Source of the DNA: Acidobacteriota bacterium
GTDB lineage: Bacteria > Acidobacteriota > Aminicenantia > Aminicenantales > Saccharicenantaceae
Length of the DNA: 64,000 nt
Direction of reading: 5' to 3'
Assembly: GCA_033549365.1 (NCBI GenBank)
Contig: JAWSUF010000014.1
Location: 1 to 64,000 of the forward strand
Notes under the pieces: model-generated
What the model was told of the DNA's origin: nothing
Seen by the model: only the letters and a program-made list of their open reading frames with translations
Database searches by the model: none
Shown: piece by piece, positions 25,718 through 35,270 of the stretch
Numbering within the stretch: the first letter of the stretch is position 1
Layout: every line of letters begins with the position of its first letter
Program-made: the position numbers and the translations under genes

Positions 25718-27128
25718 TCAAGAGATCTTCAACCGTGCCCGGCAATAGGCGATCTGCTCGCGGGCCCGGGCATCGAAATCCGGATCCAGAGCCGCGGCCT
25801 TACGGAAATCCTCGATGGCTTCAGCGAAGTCACCCAGATGGGCGCGGGCGATCCCCCGGTTGTAGTGGACGGCCGCCTCGCCGGGATCGAGTTCCAGCGC
25901 CCGGCTGAAATCGGCGACGGCCCTCGCGAAGTCCCCTGCCTTGACCCGGGCCAGTCCGCGGTTGTTATATGCCGGGGCGAAATCCGGCGCCAGTTCGGTG
26001 GCCCTGGTGAAGTCCTCGACGGCCCCTCGGTAATCGCCCAGGCGGTGTCTCGCAACTCCGCGGTTGATAAAGCCGATAGTATGCTCCGGCCAGGCCTCGA
26101 TCTCCCGCGTCAGGCTTTCGATCTCTCCCGCATCTCCGCCGGGTCCCGGTTCCTTGATTCTTAAGACATCCACTCGAAAATCCTGGAATTCGTCGCGGGA
26201 GACGTAAAACCTCAATTCTCCGCCGGCGTTGTGGACCGCGAAACCGTTGGCCCTGTAGATCTCCCGGGTTTCCATCCAGTAGGTCGCCGGAGAATTTCCT
26301 TCACCGTCCAGCTCCACGATTTCCAGGCGGGGGATGTGACTGAGAAGGAAGATCCTGCCGTCCTGCACCTGGAGGTCAAGGATCAGGGGCTTCAAAACGG
26401 CGCGTTGCGAAGGATCGGCGATGCCTTCACCGACGGCCTTCAGATTGTAGATTTCTTTGGCTTCCATGGCCGGGCTTTCGATCTTGAACTCGGCCAGGAG
26501 CTTGCCCTCTGAGGAGTATCTGCGGACGATCGGAAAATACGCGAAGGCGACAAAGATGTCCCCGTTCGCATCTACGGCCACCGATCTCGAATTCAGGCTC
26601 GCCGGGCTGTGGGGAAAGGCAAACGATTTCCCGAAGGATAAAACCTTTCCGTCCGGGGACATGATGTCGATAACGGCGGATTTCGGGCTTTTTGCGATGG
26701 GCGCGACAATCAGCCGTCCGTCGCTGTCGACATCAAAATCATGAAGATCGGCGATTTTGCGGCTCCGGACCGGCCAGCCCGCCGGCGGACGCCGCGATGA
26801 GGCCTCCCGCGGAATCCCAGACCGCCGCCGGAGTTCCGGCCGCGTCGAACTTCCAGACCGCCCGGCCGGATTTCGAGGAGACACAGAGGTCGCCGTTACG
26901 GTCGAAGGCCAGGACGAGGGGCTCTTGAAACGCCTCCGACCGGATCGTGAATTCGATTTCCAGCTCGACCGCGTTTTCGGGCAGGGGAATGAGACCCGCG
27001 TCCGTCAGGAAGATGTCGCTGTAGACGGAGACCTTCGTCGTAACTTTCTGGGGATGCGGCACGCCGGCGACGCAGAGAGCAAGACCGAGAAAAAGCGGAG
27101 TGAAGAAATTGACCTTTCCGATTGACAT
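25718..27128 (-). pseudogene. Beta-propeller/TPR protein split by a frameshift
   Basis: The 5' part (27128 down to about 26780) encodes a signal peptide and first blades (LAFDRNGDLCVSSKSGRAVW); the 3' part continues in another frame with DLHDFDVDSDGRLIV, more blades, then about four tetratricopeptide repeats (NRGVARHRLGDYRGAVEDF and relatives). The span is 1,411 bases, one more than a multiple of three. The switch lies near 26755-26790 in a GC-rich run, so either a one-base insertion or a sequencing error. Repaired, it would be about 469 aa. It starts 6 bases after the upstream propeller gene's stop. Confidence 0.8.
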
Positions 27129-27134
27129 CTCTGA

Positions 27135-28283
27135 TCACTTCCCGATGATGTCGCCGACCTCCGATATCCTGTTCTTTGTATCTCCATGATCCGACCATCT
27201 CATGTCATATCGAACGACAAGAGGAATGCCGTCCTCGTTTGCCCGGATATAACAATAGAGCTTGTTGTTTCCGGCGGCGGCGATGTGCTCATTCTCCGGA
27301 AGCGCGAATTGCGCAAGAAACTCCCCACGCACGTTGAGAACATCATGGAGATGTTCGCCGTTTTCGTTCCTTTGATACGTCCTGACGTAAATCCGTCCGT
27401 TCGGTTCAACGATGAAATGGGAAAAATCCGGGAAAGACGGTGGATATTCAATGCGGACATGGGGAGGTATTCTGCCCGCAAACCTTTTCTCGATTTCCTG
27501 CTGACGGGTCTTTGACATGACGACGGGCCGGGCTTCTCTGACGATTTTGTCCTGCCGGCGTCCCTGGGAATCCCTGACATGAATTTCGTAGGCCGAGGAG
27601 ATCCCCCAGACGACGTGCCCGTCTTGAGTGACTCCGAAGGCCAATCTCGGTCTCAGCGGCCTCAAGACATCGTCGCCGCCGTCTTCCATTAATGAGGCGA
27701 TCGAGAATAGGGGATTGATTTCGCCGTCGAACTTGACGATCTCCTGGACCATGCCTTCGTCAAAGATCACGACCTGCGCGACGATATCTCCCGCCGCATC
27801 CATGACGGCTTTACCGATCATGTGCGTGCCCATGGGCAGGCTGCGTTTCCATTCCCCTTGGGTCGAGAAAAAAGACAGCCGTCGGTTGCCGGGGTCGGTG
27901 ACCATGATTTCGTTCTCGCCGGCCGGAGATATTCCCCCCACGCCTTGAATCTCGCCCGGTCCCTGGCCTCTTTTTCCGATAATCCCGAGGTTTCCGCCGT
28001 CCCGGTCAAAAATCTTGATGCGGGCATCTTTCATGTCCGCAACGTAAATGTTGCCTTCCCGGTCGACCTGAACATCCAGGATTTCCGAAAAGAGAAAATC
28101 CTCGTCCTCGTTGTTTAATCCCACGACCAGGTCCTTTTGAAGGAAAACCGATTGTTGAGGTTTCCGGTTTTCACCAATCGTCAACACCCGGCCTTTATCC
28201 GGGTCTTGGCCTGCGGAGAACGGTATCGCCGGCGACAAGACGACGCAGAGTGCCATCCATGCCCCAATAATCCGCTTGGACAT
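27135..28283 (-). CDS. 6-bladed beta-propeller secreted protein
   Basis: 382 aa. AAGGAGGAAAT precedes ATG 28283. Signal peptide cut near SAGQ. Blades: VQVDREGNIYVADMKDARI, GKRGQGPGEI, FIVEPNGRIYVRTYQRNENG. Homologous to the neighbouring propellers and co-transcribed with the frameshifted propeller/TPR gene. No catalytic motif. Confidence 0.88.
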   Translation of the reverse strand: MSKRIIGAWMALCVVLSPAIPFSAGQDPDKGRVLTIGENRKPQQSVFLQKDLVVGLNNEDEDFLFSEILDVQVDREGNIYVADMKDARIKIFDRDGGNLGIIGKRGQGPGEIQGVGGISPAGENEIMVTDPGNRRLSFFSTQGEWKRSLPMGTHMIGKAVMDAAGDIVAQVVIFDEGMVQEIVKFDGEINPLFSIASLMEDGGDDVLRPLRPRLAFGVTQDGHVVWGISSAYEIHVRDSQGRRQDKIVREARPVVMSKTRQQEIEKRFAGRIPPHVRIEYPPSFPDFSHFIVEPNGRIYVRTYQRNENGEHLHDVLNVRGEFLAQFALPENEHIAAAGNNKLYCYIRANEDGIPLVVRYDMRWSDHGDTKNRISEVGDIIGK

Positions 28284-28299
28284 ATTTCCTCCTTGCCGT

Positions 28300-28507
28300 T
28301 GTGCTTCCGGTCTGCTGAGCCGATATCATCTTATCATTCGATAACGGCGGGATCAATGGACTCGCCTTTTTACAGAGTTGCTGACAAAATGCACGACAAA
28401 CGGGATAATGCTATCGATACCGGAGTCCAAGCTCCCCGTTATCATCCATTTGGAGGATTTGTTGCACCGGGAAATATCGTAAGACCGTACCGGGAAGGCG
28501 TTCCCGT
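28300..28507. repeat. Duplicated segment, copy 2 (promoter region plus propeller fragment)
   Basis: 28300-28403 repeats 21046-21150 and 28420-28507 repeats about 21666-21758, an internal coding piece of the propeller gene (HPFGGFVAPGNIVRPYREG). About 515 bases that separate the two blocks in copy 1 are deleted here, so this is a chimeric remnant of a lost propeller gene. Confidence 0.8.
28328..28356 (-). promoter_or_regulatory. Promoter for the propeller gene at 28283
   Basis: On the minus strand TTGATC (28351-28356), 17-base spacer, TAAGAT (28328-28333). It lies inside the segment duplicated at 21046-21150. Confidence 0.5.
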
Positions 28508-28513
28508 CTGCCG

Positions 28514-29734
28514 TTACAACAGGAAATACGGGATTGTGCGGATGCGCGCGGCCGCGAAGCCCGGTTCTCCGGACGTCGAAACGACGAAACCCGTCGTCTG
28601 CCGGTCTCCGCTCAATTCCATCCATTTCTTGAGGCCGCGCAGGTGGGGACCGGCGATTGTGGACGACAATTTGATTTCGATCGGAATCAGCCGGTCGGGC
28701 CGTTCGATCAGAAGGTCGATTTCCAATCCGTCGTGGCTGCGGAAATGGTGTAGAGCTCGTTCCTCGCCGATCGCGGAGAGGCGCTTGAAGAACTGGGAGA
28801 CGACGGCGGTTTCGAAGAGCGCGCCTCCCATGGGGCCGCGAAGCGCCGCTTCGCCGTCGGCCAGACCGACCAGGTAACAGACAAGTCCGGTATCCATGAC
28901 GTAGCATTTCGGCGCCTTGACGACCCGCTTGCCGAAATTTTTATAATAGGGTGTCAGGAAAAAAATCAGCCCGCTCGCCTCGAGGAGCGCCAGCCAGGCC
29001 TTGATCGTCGGAACGGTGACGCCCACATCCCCGGCCAGAGTCGAGGCATTCAACGGTTGTGCGGTCCGCGCCGCCAGAAGCCGGACGAATCTTTCATAGT
29101 CGCGAAGATTCGCGTCCTTGATATTGCCCCGAACATCCCGATCGATATACGTCTGGACATAGCCCGAGAACCACAGCTTGCGGGCTTCGGCGTCGCCGAT
29201 GACGACTTCCGGATAACCGCCCTGAAGCAGCCACTCTCCCGCGGGCGGAACAGAACCCGGCCGCGTGCCGGGCCGGGTGAGGGAGTCGAGATACCCCTCG
29301 ATCTCTTCCGGATGGCGGGACGTCCTCTCCAGGATCTCCGTGATGGCGAACGGATAGAGATGAAGCACGGCGATCCGGCCGGCCAGTGTTTCGCCGATCC
29401 CCTTCATCAAGGCCCATTGCTGGGAACCGGTCAAGATCCATCGGCCGGGTTTATTGTCCGCGTCGATGCGGGCCTTGATATAGGGAAGCAGCTCCGGAAC
29501 ATTCTGGATCTCATCGATGATCACCGGCGGCGGATGGGCGTCCAGAAATCCCCGGGGATCCTCGGCGGCAAAGGCGCGGACGTCGAGTTCATCTAGGAGA
29601 ACATATCTCATCCCGGCGCCGAATCTCTTGACGAGGGTCGTTTTTCCGGATCTCCGGGGTCCCCCGACAAAAACGGCGGGAAACGACTTCAAGGCGCGGA
29701 GATAAGTCTTCTCAAGCAGGCGACGGATATACAT
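28514..29734 (-). CDS. AAA ATPase with DUF4143 domain
   Basis: 406 aa. N-terminal AAA_14 ATPase: Walker A GGPRRSGKT (Lys31), Walker B VIIDEIQN, and sensor-like LTGSQQ. The C-terminal half matches DUF4143 (LNASTLAGDVGVTVPTIKAWL, then a restriction-endonuclease-like DGLEIDLLIERPDRLIPIEIK). The family is common in mobile and defence-like regions but has no settled role. The start at 29734 fits a promoter whose -10 ends 6 bases upstream. Pieces of its 3' end are scattered at 20956 and 25646. Confidence 0.92.
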   Translation of the reverse strand: MYIRRLLEKTYLRALKSFPAVFVGGPRRSGKTTLVKRFGAGMRYVLLDELDVRAFAAEDPRGFLDAHPPPVIIDEIQNVPELLPYIKARIDADNKPGRWILTGSQQWALMKGIGETLAGRIAVLHLYPFAITEILERTSRHPEEIEGYLDSLTRPGTRPGSVPPAGEWLLQGGYPEVVIGDAEARKLWFSGYVQTYIDRDVRGNIKDANLRDYERFVRLLAARTAQPLNASTLAGDVGVTVPTIKAWLALLEASGLIFFLTPYYKNFGKRVVKAPKCYVMDTGLVCYLVGLADGEAALRGPMGGALFETAVVSQFFKRLSAIGEERALHHFRSHDGLEIDLLIERPDRLIPIEIKLSSTIAGPHLRGLKKWMELSGDRQTTGFVVSTSGEPGFAAARIRTIPYFLL

Positions 29735-29740
29735 ATGGAT

Positions 29741-29768
29741 ATTTTATAGTACAACTTTAAATTGTCAA
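29741..29768 (-). promoter_or_regulatory. Promoter for the DUF4143 ATPase, predicted leaderless
   Basis: On the minus strand TTGACA (29763-29768), 16-base spacer, TAAAAT (29741-29746), then 6 bases to ATG 29734. Confidence 0.6.
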
Positions 29769-29779
29769 GAATATTTTTG

Positions 29780-30193
29780 TTATGACCGCCCGATCGATTC
29801 TAGAAAATCACGCGCCGTAACGATGGGGATTTTGCCGAATCGGCCCAGGGCGAGAAGATGCCTGTCTCCCGAGACGAGATAATCGGCGCGGCCGGTTTCG
29901 GCCAGGGCCAGGAATTTGTCGTCATCGGGATCTTCTGGAATAACGGGCCGCATGGGTTCAGCATTCACCATTTCTGAGAAAGGCAGGATGTGATTCTCAA
30001 GGAGGCCCCGGATTTCTTTCGTGTCCAATCCGAACTTGGGATAGGACAACACCCGCAGATATTCGAGAAATACCTCTCTGGAGATCAGGAGACCGATGCG
30101 GCCCTCTTCCAGAAGAATGATAAGCCGATTCAGCGGGCCTCTGAACAGCAAGGCCGAGACGAGGACGTTGGTGTCCAGGACGACCCGGGTCAT
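29780..30193 (-). CDS. PIN-domain toxin (COG1569-like)
   Basis: 137 aa. PIN ribonuclease fold: VVLDTNVLVSALL with the first acidic residue, PEDPDDDKFLALA and YLVSGDRHLLAL with the others. Start ATG 30193 overlaps the antitoxin stop by ATGA; an ATG 7 codons upstream lies inside the antitoxin gene. Predicted metal-dependent RNase neutralised by the AbrB-like partner. Confidence 0.88.
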   Translation of the reverse strand: MTRVVLDTNVLVSALLFRGPLNRLIILLEEGRIGLLISREVFLEYLRVLSYPKFGLDTKEIRGLLENHILPFSEMVNAEPMRPVIPEDPDDDKFLALAETGRADYLVSGDRHLLALGRFGKIPIVTARDFLESIGRS

Positions 30194-30432
30194 TCCCGCT
30201 TTTTTCTCGCCCATCTGACGGCGTTTTCGATATCGTGCTCGGAAAGCCCGAGGTCGGCGATCTTCTTGCGGACCTTCTCCAAACGGATGTCTTTTCTGGG
30301 AGAGATCTCCAGAGGCTCAAGGATGATGACCCCGTCCCGGACCTCGGCATTGAAATATTCGACGCCGTCGAATTTTTCCATGACTTTCTTGGGAATCGTG
30401 ATTTGGTTTTTGTATGTCTTTTTGCAAAGCAT
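30190..30432 (-). CDS. AbrB/SpoVT-type antitoxin
   Basis: 80 aa. N-terminal swapped-hairpin DNA-binding domain (YKNQITIPKKVMEKFDGVEY) and a C-terminal helical tail (IADLGLSEHDIENAVRWARKK) that would bind the PIN toxin. It overlaps the toxin gene. It is the intact relative of the deleted copy at 19787. Confidence 0.88.
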   Translation of the reverse strand: MLCKKTYKNQITIPKKVMEKFDGVEYFNAEVRDGVIILEPLEISPRKDIRLEKVRKKIADLGLSEHDIENAVRWARKKRE

Positions 30433-30464
30433 GGCCGGTATCCTTGTGAGCCGTATCCCAAAAA

Positions 30465-30493
30465 AGATTAGCTTATTTCAAGGAAGTTGTCAA
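30465..30493 (-). promoter_or_regulatory. Promoter for the AbrB-PIN pair
   Basis: On the minus strand TTGACA (30488-30493), 17-base spacer, TAATCT (30465-30470). Predicted leader about 26 bases with AAGGAT before ATG 30432. Confidence 0.6.
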
Positions 30494-30521
30494 GTAATGA
30501 AACATTACTTTTCTATTAAAT

Positions 30522-31478
30522 TCAATCCGCCAGGTATCCCAGGCGGTGGGTGACGGCATAGCTCCGTCCGGGAACCCGGACTTCGACGGTTCGAAAGGGT
30601 CCCGCGGATTCCGGGGAAGGCGGCGTATAGTAAATCAGATAATAGTTTTCGTCGGCCTGCGACGCCGACTTGAAGGAGACGGCCAGGTTCTGGGACATAA
30701 CGGACCGCCCGCCCGTGGCTTGGGCAATATCGGTGAAGATCGAATAAATGTCCTCCGATTGTTCCCGCATAACGGCCCCGTAAATGTACTGGGCCTCCTT
30801 GTTCATGTAAATGAAATTCATGGAGATGCCGGCGTCGGAAAACGCCCGGACGACTCTCCGGCTTTCGAAGGGGGCTTCCCGGCGATAGTAGCTGAACAGG
30901 TCCTGCAGGTCGTTGATGATGCCCGGCTCGTCCATGTACATGCTCATCATCTGGCTCAGGGCCTGGGGGCTGATCTCCGGCCGGAATTCGCGCTGGTAGA
31001 AAAAAAACACCGGCTTGCGGCCCGGCAGATTCCTGAGCGACGAGGCGAACCCGAGCATTCTCTTTTCGTCCACAAGGCGGAGGTTGTCCAGTTTCATCAG
31101 GTTCTGCTTGTAACGGTCGAGCTGCATCTCGATTCCGAAAGGGTTGCCGGCGAAGGGATCGCCCACGATATCGGACGGTGGCTGGCGCGAATCCCAGCCG
31201 ATCGACGTCACCATGCGCCTCAAGTCCTTGATGATGTCGCGATAATCCCCGCCGCCGCTCTGGATGTCTTTCCGGAGGATCTGCTGCATTTCCCGGGACA
31301 GGCTTGCGGCGGTTTTCATGCTCAGGGCCTCCGGGTTCAGGGTGTAGGCCTTGATGGGCGTCATGAGGGTCATGGCGTCTCCCGGACGCAGGATGTTTTT
31401 GAACAGATGGTCGACGGCTTCGCCGACCAAGACCTCCCCGTCCGGACCTCCCGTGAAACGGGCGCCTGCATACCACAA
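30522..31478 (-). pseudogene. 5'-truncated VWA-type protein
   Basis: 318-aa open frame from a poor TTG start; stop codons lie 2 and 4 codons upstream in the same frame. The sequence begins in the middle of a VWA-like domain (VDHLFKNILRPGDAMTLMTP) and continues with the C-terminal region of the Acidobacteria-type VWFA-related proteins (YYLIYYTPPSPESAGPFRTVEVRV). The signal peptide and the metal-site DxSxS half are missing, and no ribosome site is seen. Confidence 0.72.
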
Positions 31479-31622
31479 CGCTCAACATCAGAGGAGTCCG
31501 GTTCAGTTTTGTCGCGCCCAGCCTTCGCCTTTCGGCCGGGATCCCTTTTCTTTATAACGGTAATTGTAAAATAAGATCCGGCACGGCGGTTGTCAAGAAT
31601 GTCGCGGCCCGGGCTGTTTTTC

Positions 31623-31651
31623 TTGACATCCTCCGCCCTGGAACCTATGAT
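31623..31651 (+). promoter_or_regulatory. Strong promoter for the BNR-propeller lipoprotein
   Basis: TTGACA (31623-31628), 17-base spacer, TATGAT (31646-31651); start near 31658 and a leader of about 35 bases with GGGAGGA before ATG 31693. Confidence 0.7.
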
Positions 31652-31692
31652 TTGTCGGTGTGTGAATAAATCCAAAAACCGGGAGGAATGAT

Positions 31693-34026
31693 ATGTCCAA
31701 ACTCCACATGAAAGCGGCGCTTGCGCTGTCCTTGACGGTTCTGATCCTGCTGGCGTCATGCGCGTCTCAGGAGAAAGCCCTGATTCAAGACGGCCAGGAC
31801 CGGCTTCAGGCTTACCAGAAGCACCTCGAGATGGAAAAGGCGTCGCCTTTCAAGGATCTGCAATGGCAGTTCCTGGGCCCGAAAAACATCAGCGGCCGGA
31901 TGACGGATGTGGCCGTCTCTCCGGACAGGGATTTCTTTGTGGTCGCCAGCGCCTCCGGCGGCGTGTGGAAAACGACGAACGGCGGGGAGTCCTGGACCCC
32001 GATTTTCGAAAAAGAACTTTCCACATCGATCGGCGCCGTCGCCATCGCCCCATCCAATAAGGACATCATCTGGGTGGGAACGGGCGAGTCCAACATCTTC
32101 AGAAGCTCCCATGCCGGATGCGGCATTTACAAGTCCGTCGACGGCGGCCGGAGCTTCACGCACATGGGACTGGAGAACTCCAACACCATATCGAGAATCG
32201 TCATTCACCCGTCCGATCCCGACCTCGTCTATGTCGGCGTTTCGGGGAACGAGTGGACGCCCAATCCGGACCGCGGCCTCTACATGACGGCGGACGGCGG
32301 ACAAACCTGGACGCCCGTCCTTCAGATCGACGATCTGACCGGCGTCATCGACATCGACATGGATCCCTCCGATCCGAATACCCTCTATGCCTCGACGTGG
32401 CAGAGGATGCGGAAGAAATGGAACGATCCGAGAACGGAGCCCCATTACACCGGCTGCTCGATTTACAAATCGACGGACGGTGGTAAAACCTGGACGGAGA
32501 CGACGGAGGGCCTGATGCCGCCCCACCAGCGCGGCCGCATCGGATTGTCCATCGCCCAGTCCAATCCCGACATCATTTATGCCTTCATCGACGACTACGA
32601 AGTGGTCCGCGAACCCACCGAGAAGGAAAGAATGGATCCTTACGGCCTGCCGTCCTGCGGGTTCATCCGCGGCGCCCAGGTGTTCCGCTCCCTCGACAAA
32701 GGCGGATCCTGGGAACGGATGACGGCCCTTGACGATCCGCTGCTTCAGAGATTGTGCGGAACGTACGGATGGGTGTTCGGCGAGATTACCGTCGATCCGA
32801 CGGACGAGAATACTCTCTATATCCAGGGTGTCTCCGTAGCCGTTTCAAACGACGCCGGCAAAACCTGGCGGCGGTTCGCCGTCCCCGGCGGGGACAATCA
32901 CGGCCTGTGGATCGCCCCTGAAGACAACCAATTCATGATCCAGTGCAACGACCACGGCGTTCATATCACCCGCGACGGCGGCGCGAACTGGCTGAGCTCC
33001 TTCCAGACGATTCCCGTCGTCCAGTTCTTCAACGTCGCCTACGACATGAGCGATCCGTTCAAAGTCTACGGCTCGATCCAGGATCACGGCAGCCGGAGGG
33101 CCGAGGTCATCCTCACCGGCGGACGAGACAACATCCCCGCCGTGGACTGGAGCTATGCGCCGGGCGGCGAAGGCAGCAACCATGCCGTCGATCCGACCGA
33201 TCCCAACATCGTCTATTCGGCGGGTTTCTACGGCACCCTGACCCGCATGGAATTCAACGCCGAAGATCCGACGGCCCGTCCGGTTTCGAAAAATATTCTT
33301 CCCCAGGTCGCCGCCGACGAACCGCCCCTTCGCGGCGAATGGCTGGCCAAATTCATCCTGTCGCCGCATGACCCGAACACGATCTATCATGGCATGCAAT
33401 ATCTCTTCAAGTCGACCGACCGCGGCGAAACCTGGAAGCGGATCAGCCCCGATCTCTCCCACAACAACCCCGATCGCTTCGGCGACGTCAAGCACCAGAC
33501 CATTTTCGCCCTCTCGGAATCCCCGCTCAAACAGGGCCTGATCTATGTCGGAACGGACGACGGCCGGGTCTGGATCACCAGGAACGACGGCGAAACCTGG
33601 GAGGAAATCGTCGACGGCATTGCGGATGACAGGTGGATTTCGAGAATCGTCGCCTCGAAGTTCGACGAGGGAACGGTCTACATGACCCAGAACGGCAAGC
33701 GGGACGACGACTTCAACGTTTATGTCTGGAAGTCGACGAATTACGGAAAAACCTGGGTCGACATTTCCGGCAACATCCCCATCGGGACCGTCAACGTGAT
33801 TCGCGAAGATCCCGTTGACGGGAATATCCTCTATGTCGGGACAGACGTCGGCGTCTATATTTCGAAGAACAAGGGCAAGTCCTGGGACGTGCTGGGAGGC
33901 AACCTGCCCTCCGTCTTCGTGCACAACCTGATCATTCACCCCCGCGACAACATCATCGTCATCGCCACGCACGGACGGGGGATGTACGCCATGGACGCCG
34001 ATTCCGTCAACGGAGGCGTCAAGTAA
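31693..34026 (+). CDS. BNR/Asp-box (sortilin-like) beta-propeller lipoprotein
   Basis: 777 aa. Lipobox LASC. Repeated Asp-box motifs typical of sialidase and VPS10/sortilin propellers: VWKTTNGGESWTP, IYKSVDGGRSFTH, IYKSTDGGKTWTE, LFKSTDRGETWKR, WKSTNYGKTWVD. About 10 repeats suggest two propellers. Sialidase catalytic residues were not identified, so it is more likely a binding or structural surface protein than a glycosidase. Its stop overlaps the convergent alr gene by 8 bases. Confidence 0.9.
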   Translation: MSKLHMKAALALSLTVLILLASCASQEKALIQDGQDRLQAYQKHLEMEKASPFKDLQWQFLGPKNISGRMTDVAVSPDRDFFVVASASGGVWKTTNGGESWTPIFEKELSTSIGAVAIAPSNKDIIWVGTGESNIFRSSHAGCGIYKSVDGGRSFTHMGLENSNTISRIVIHPSDPDLVYVGVSGNEWTPNPDRGLYMTADGGQTWTPVLQIDDLTGVIDIDMDPSDPNTLYASTWQRMRKKWNDPRTEPHYTGCSIYKSTDGGKTWTETTEGLMPPHQRGRIGLSIAQSNPDIIYAFIDDYEVVREPTEKERMDPYGLPSCGFIRGAQVFRSLDKGGSWERMTALDDPLLQRLCGTYGWVFGEITVDPTDENTLYIQGVSVAVSNDAGKTWRRFAVPGGDNHGLWIAPEDNQFMIQCNDHGVHITRDGGANWLSSFQTIPVVQFFNVAYDMSDPFKVYGSIQDHGSRRAEVILTGGRDNIPAVDWSYAPGGEGSNHAVDPTDPNIVYSAGFYGTLTRMEFNAEDPTARPVSKNILPQVAADEPPLRGEWLAKFILSPHDPNTIYHGMQYLFKSTDRGETWKRISPDLSHNNPDRFGDVKHQTIFALSESPLKQGLIYVGTDDGRVWITRNDGETWEEIVDGIADDRWISRIVASKFDEGTVYMTQNGKRDDDFNVYVWKSTNYGKTWVDISGNIPIGTVNVIREDPVDGNILYVGTDVGVYISKNKGKSWDVLGGNLPSVFVHNLIIHPRDNIIVIATHGRGMYAMDADSVNGGVK

Positions 34027-35173
34027 CAGGGAGGACGTATTTCCGGATGAGAGGATTGAGGCGGGTCAGAAACTCGTAAAGAGACTGGCCCGCCCGCTCG
34101 GCGAGTTCGCCCGCCGCGACTTCATCCGCGCCGTCCCGGCCGATGACCGTCACGGTATCTCCGGCCCGGACGGCGGGGATTCCGGTGAGATCGACCACGA
34201 TCATATCCATGGTGACCGCGCCCAGAACACGGGCGCGCTGTCCCCGGACCAGAACCTCGCCGCGCCGGGAGAGGGCGCGGGGGAAGCCGTGCCAGTAGCC
34301 GATGGGGCAGACCCCGACGACGGAGTCCTTCTCCAGCGTTTCGGTCAGCTTGTAGCTGATTCCCGACCCGGCCGGGAGAGTCTTGATCTCCGAGAGAATG
34401 GTCCGCCAGGACAGAACCGGGTGAAGAGGGGTGCGGTTTTCGAGCGCGGCCCTGATTTTCCGTGAAGGCCATTGCCCGAAGAGGCCGATTCCCGTCCGGA
34501 CCATGTCGAGATGGGCTTCGGGGTGGAGAAGCATGCCTCCGGTTCCGCAGGCATGGAGCATCGGACGAAAGCCGGATTCCCGGAATGCGGCCGCCGCGGC
34601 CTGAAACGCCGCAATCTGTCTTTGAGTGTATCCCGTATCGTCGGGGTCCTTGGCCTCGGCGAAGTGCGTATAAAGGCCGTCGACGACAAGCCCGGGATGG
34701 TCCCGGCGCAAAACGGAGAGGAGCTCCCCGACCTGGTCCGGCAGGAAACCCTGGCGATGAAGCCCGGTATCGATCTTGATGTGGACGCGGATTCGCTCGG
34801 CGTATCCCGAGCGGCCGAGCGCCTCCAGATTCTCGAAGGACGAGACGGTCAGGACGATCCGGTTGCGGGCCGCCTCCTCGAACCGGGCCGGAAGCGTGTA
34901 TCCGAGAACGAGAATGGGTTTTTCGATTCCGATCTCACGGAGAGTCGCCGCCTCGACGATGGAATCGACGCCCAGCCAGTCCGCCCCCAGTTGATCGACG
35001 GCCGGGACGAAATCGTAAAGCCCGTGGCCGTAGGCGTTGGATTTGGCGACGGCCATCAGCCGGCAGCCGTCCGGAAGGAGCCCCCGCAGAACGCGGAGGT
35101 TGTGGGCGATCGCGTCCCTGTCGAGTTCGATCCAGGTCCGCAGCCGCTGCCGGTCGACGCCGATGTCCGTCAT
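34019..35173 (-). CDS. alr: Alanine racemase
   Basis: 384 aa. Makes D-alanine for peptidoglycan. PLP lysine is Lys44 in VAKSNAYGHG; the second base Tyr is in GSGISYK; IKIDTGLHRQGF and HACGTGG match the family. ATG 35173 is chosen because a TTGAAG / TAAAAT promoter ends 7 bases upstream; an in-frame ATG at 35227 would lie upstream of that promoter. A broken partial copy is at 39115. Confidence 0.93.
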   Translation of the reverse strand: MTDIGVDRQRLRTWIELDRDAIAHNLRVLRGLLPDGCRLMAVAKSNAYGHGLYDFVPAVDQLGADWLGVDSIVEAATLREIGIEKPILVLGYTLPARFEEAARNRIVLTVSSFENLEALGRSGYAERIRVHIKIDTGLHRQGFLPDQVGELLSVLRRDHPGLVVDGLYTHFAEAKDPDDTGYTQRQIAAFQAAAAAFRESGFRPMLHACGTGGMLLHPEAHLDMVRTGIGLFGQWPSRKIRAALENRTPLHPVLSWRTILSEIKTLPAGSGISYKLTETLEKDSVVGVCPIGYWHGFPRALSRRGEVLVRGQRARVLGAVTMDMIVVDLTGIPAVRAGDTVTVIGRDGADEVAAGELAERAGQSLYEFLTRLNPLIRKYVLPVT

Positions 35174-35180
35174 GACCGCG

Positions 35181-35209
35181 ATTTTACCCGATCGGCGGCG
35201 CGGCTTCAA
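35181..35209 (-). promoter_or_regulatory. alr promoter, predicted leaderless
   Basis: On the minus strand TTGAAG (35204-35209), 17-base spacer, TAAAAT (35181-35186), then 7 bases to ATG 35173 without a ribosome site. Confidence 0.55.
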
Positions 35210-35270
35210 CAAAAAACCGGCAGCCATTCATCATGAGGCTTCTCCGCCGCGAACGTCAGCTGAGCTTCAC

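Noticed and set aside
19702-30493. CRISPR array or insertion sequence as explanation for the repeats
   Set aside because: Repeats are gene fragments of unequal length, with no regular spacing, terminal inverted repeats or transposase.
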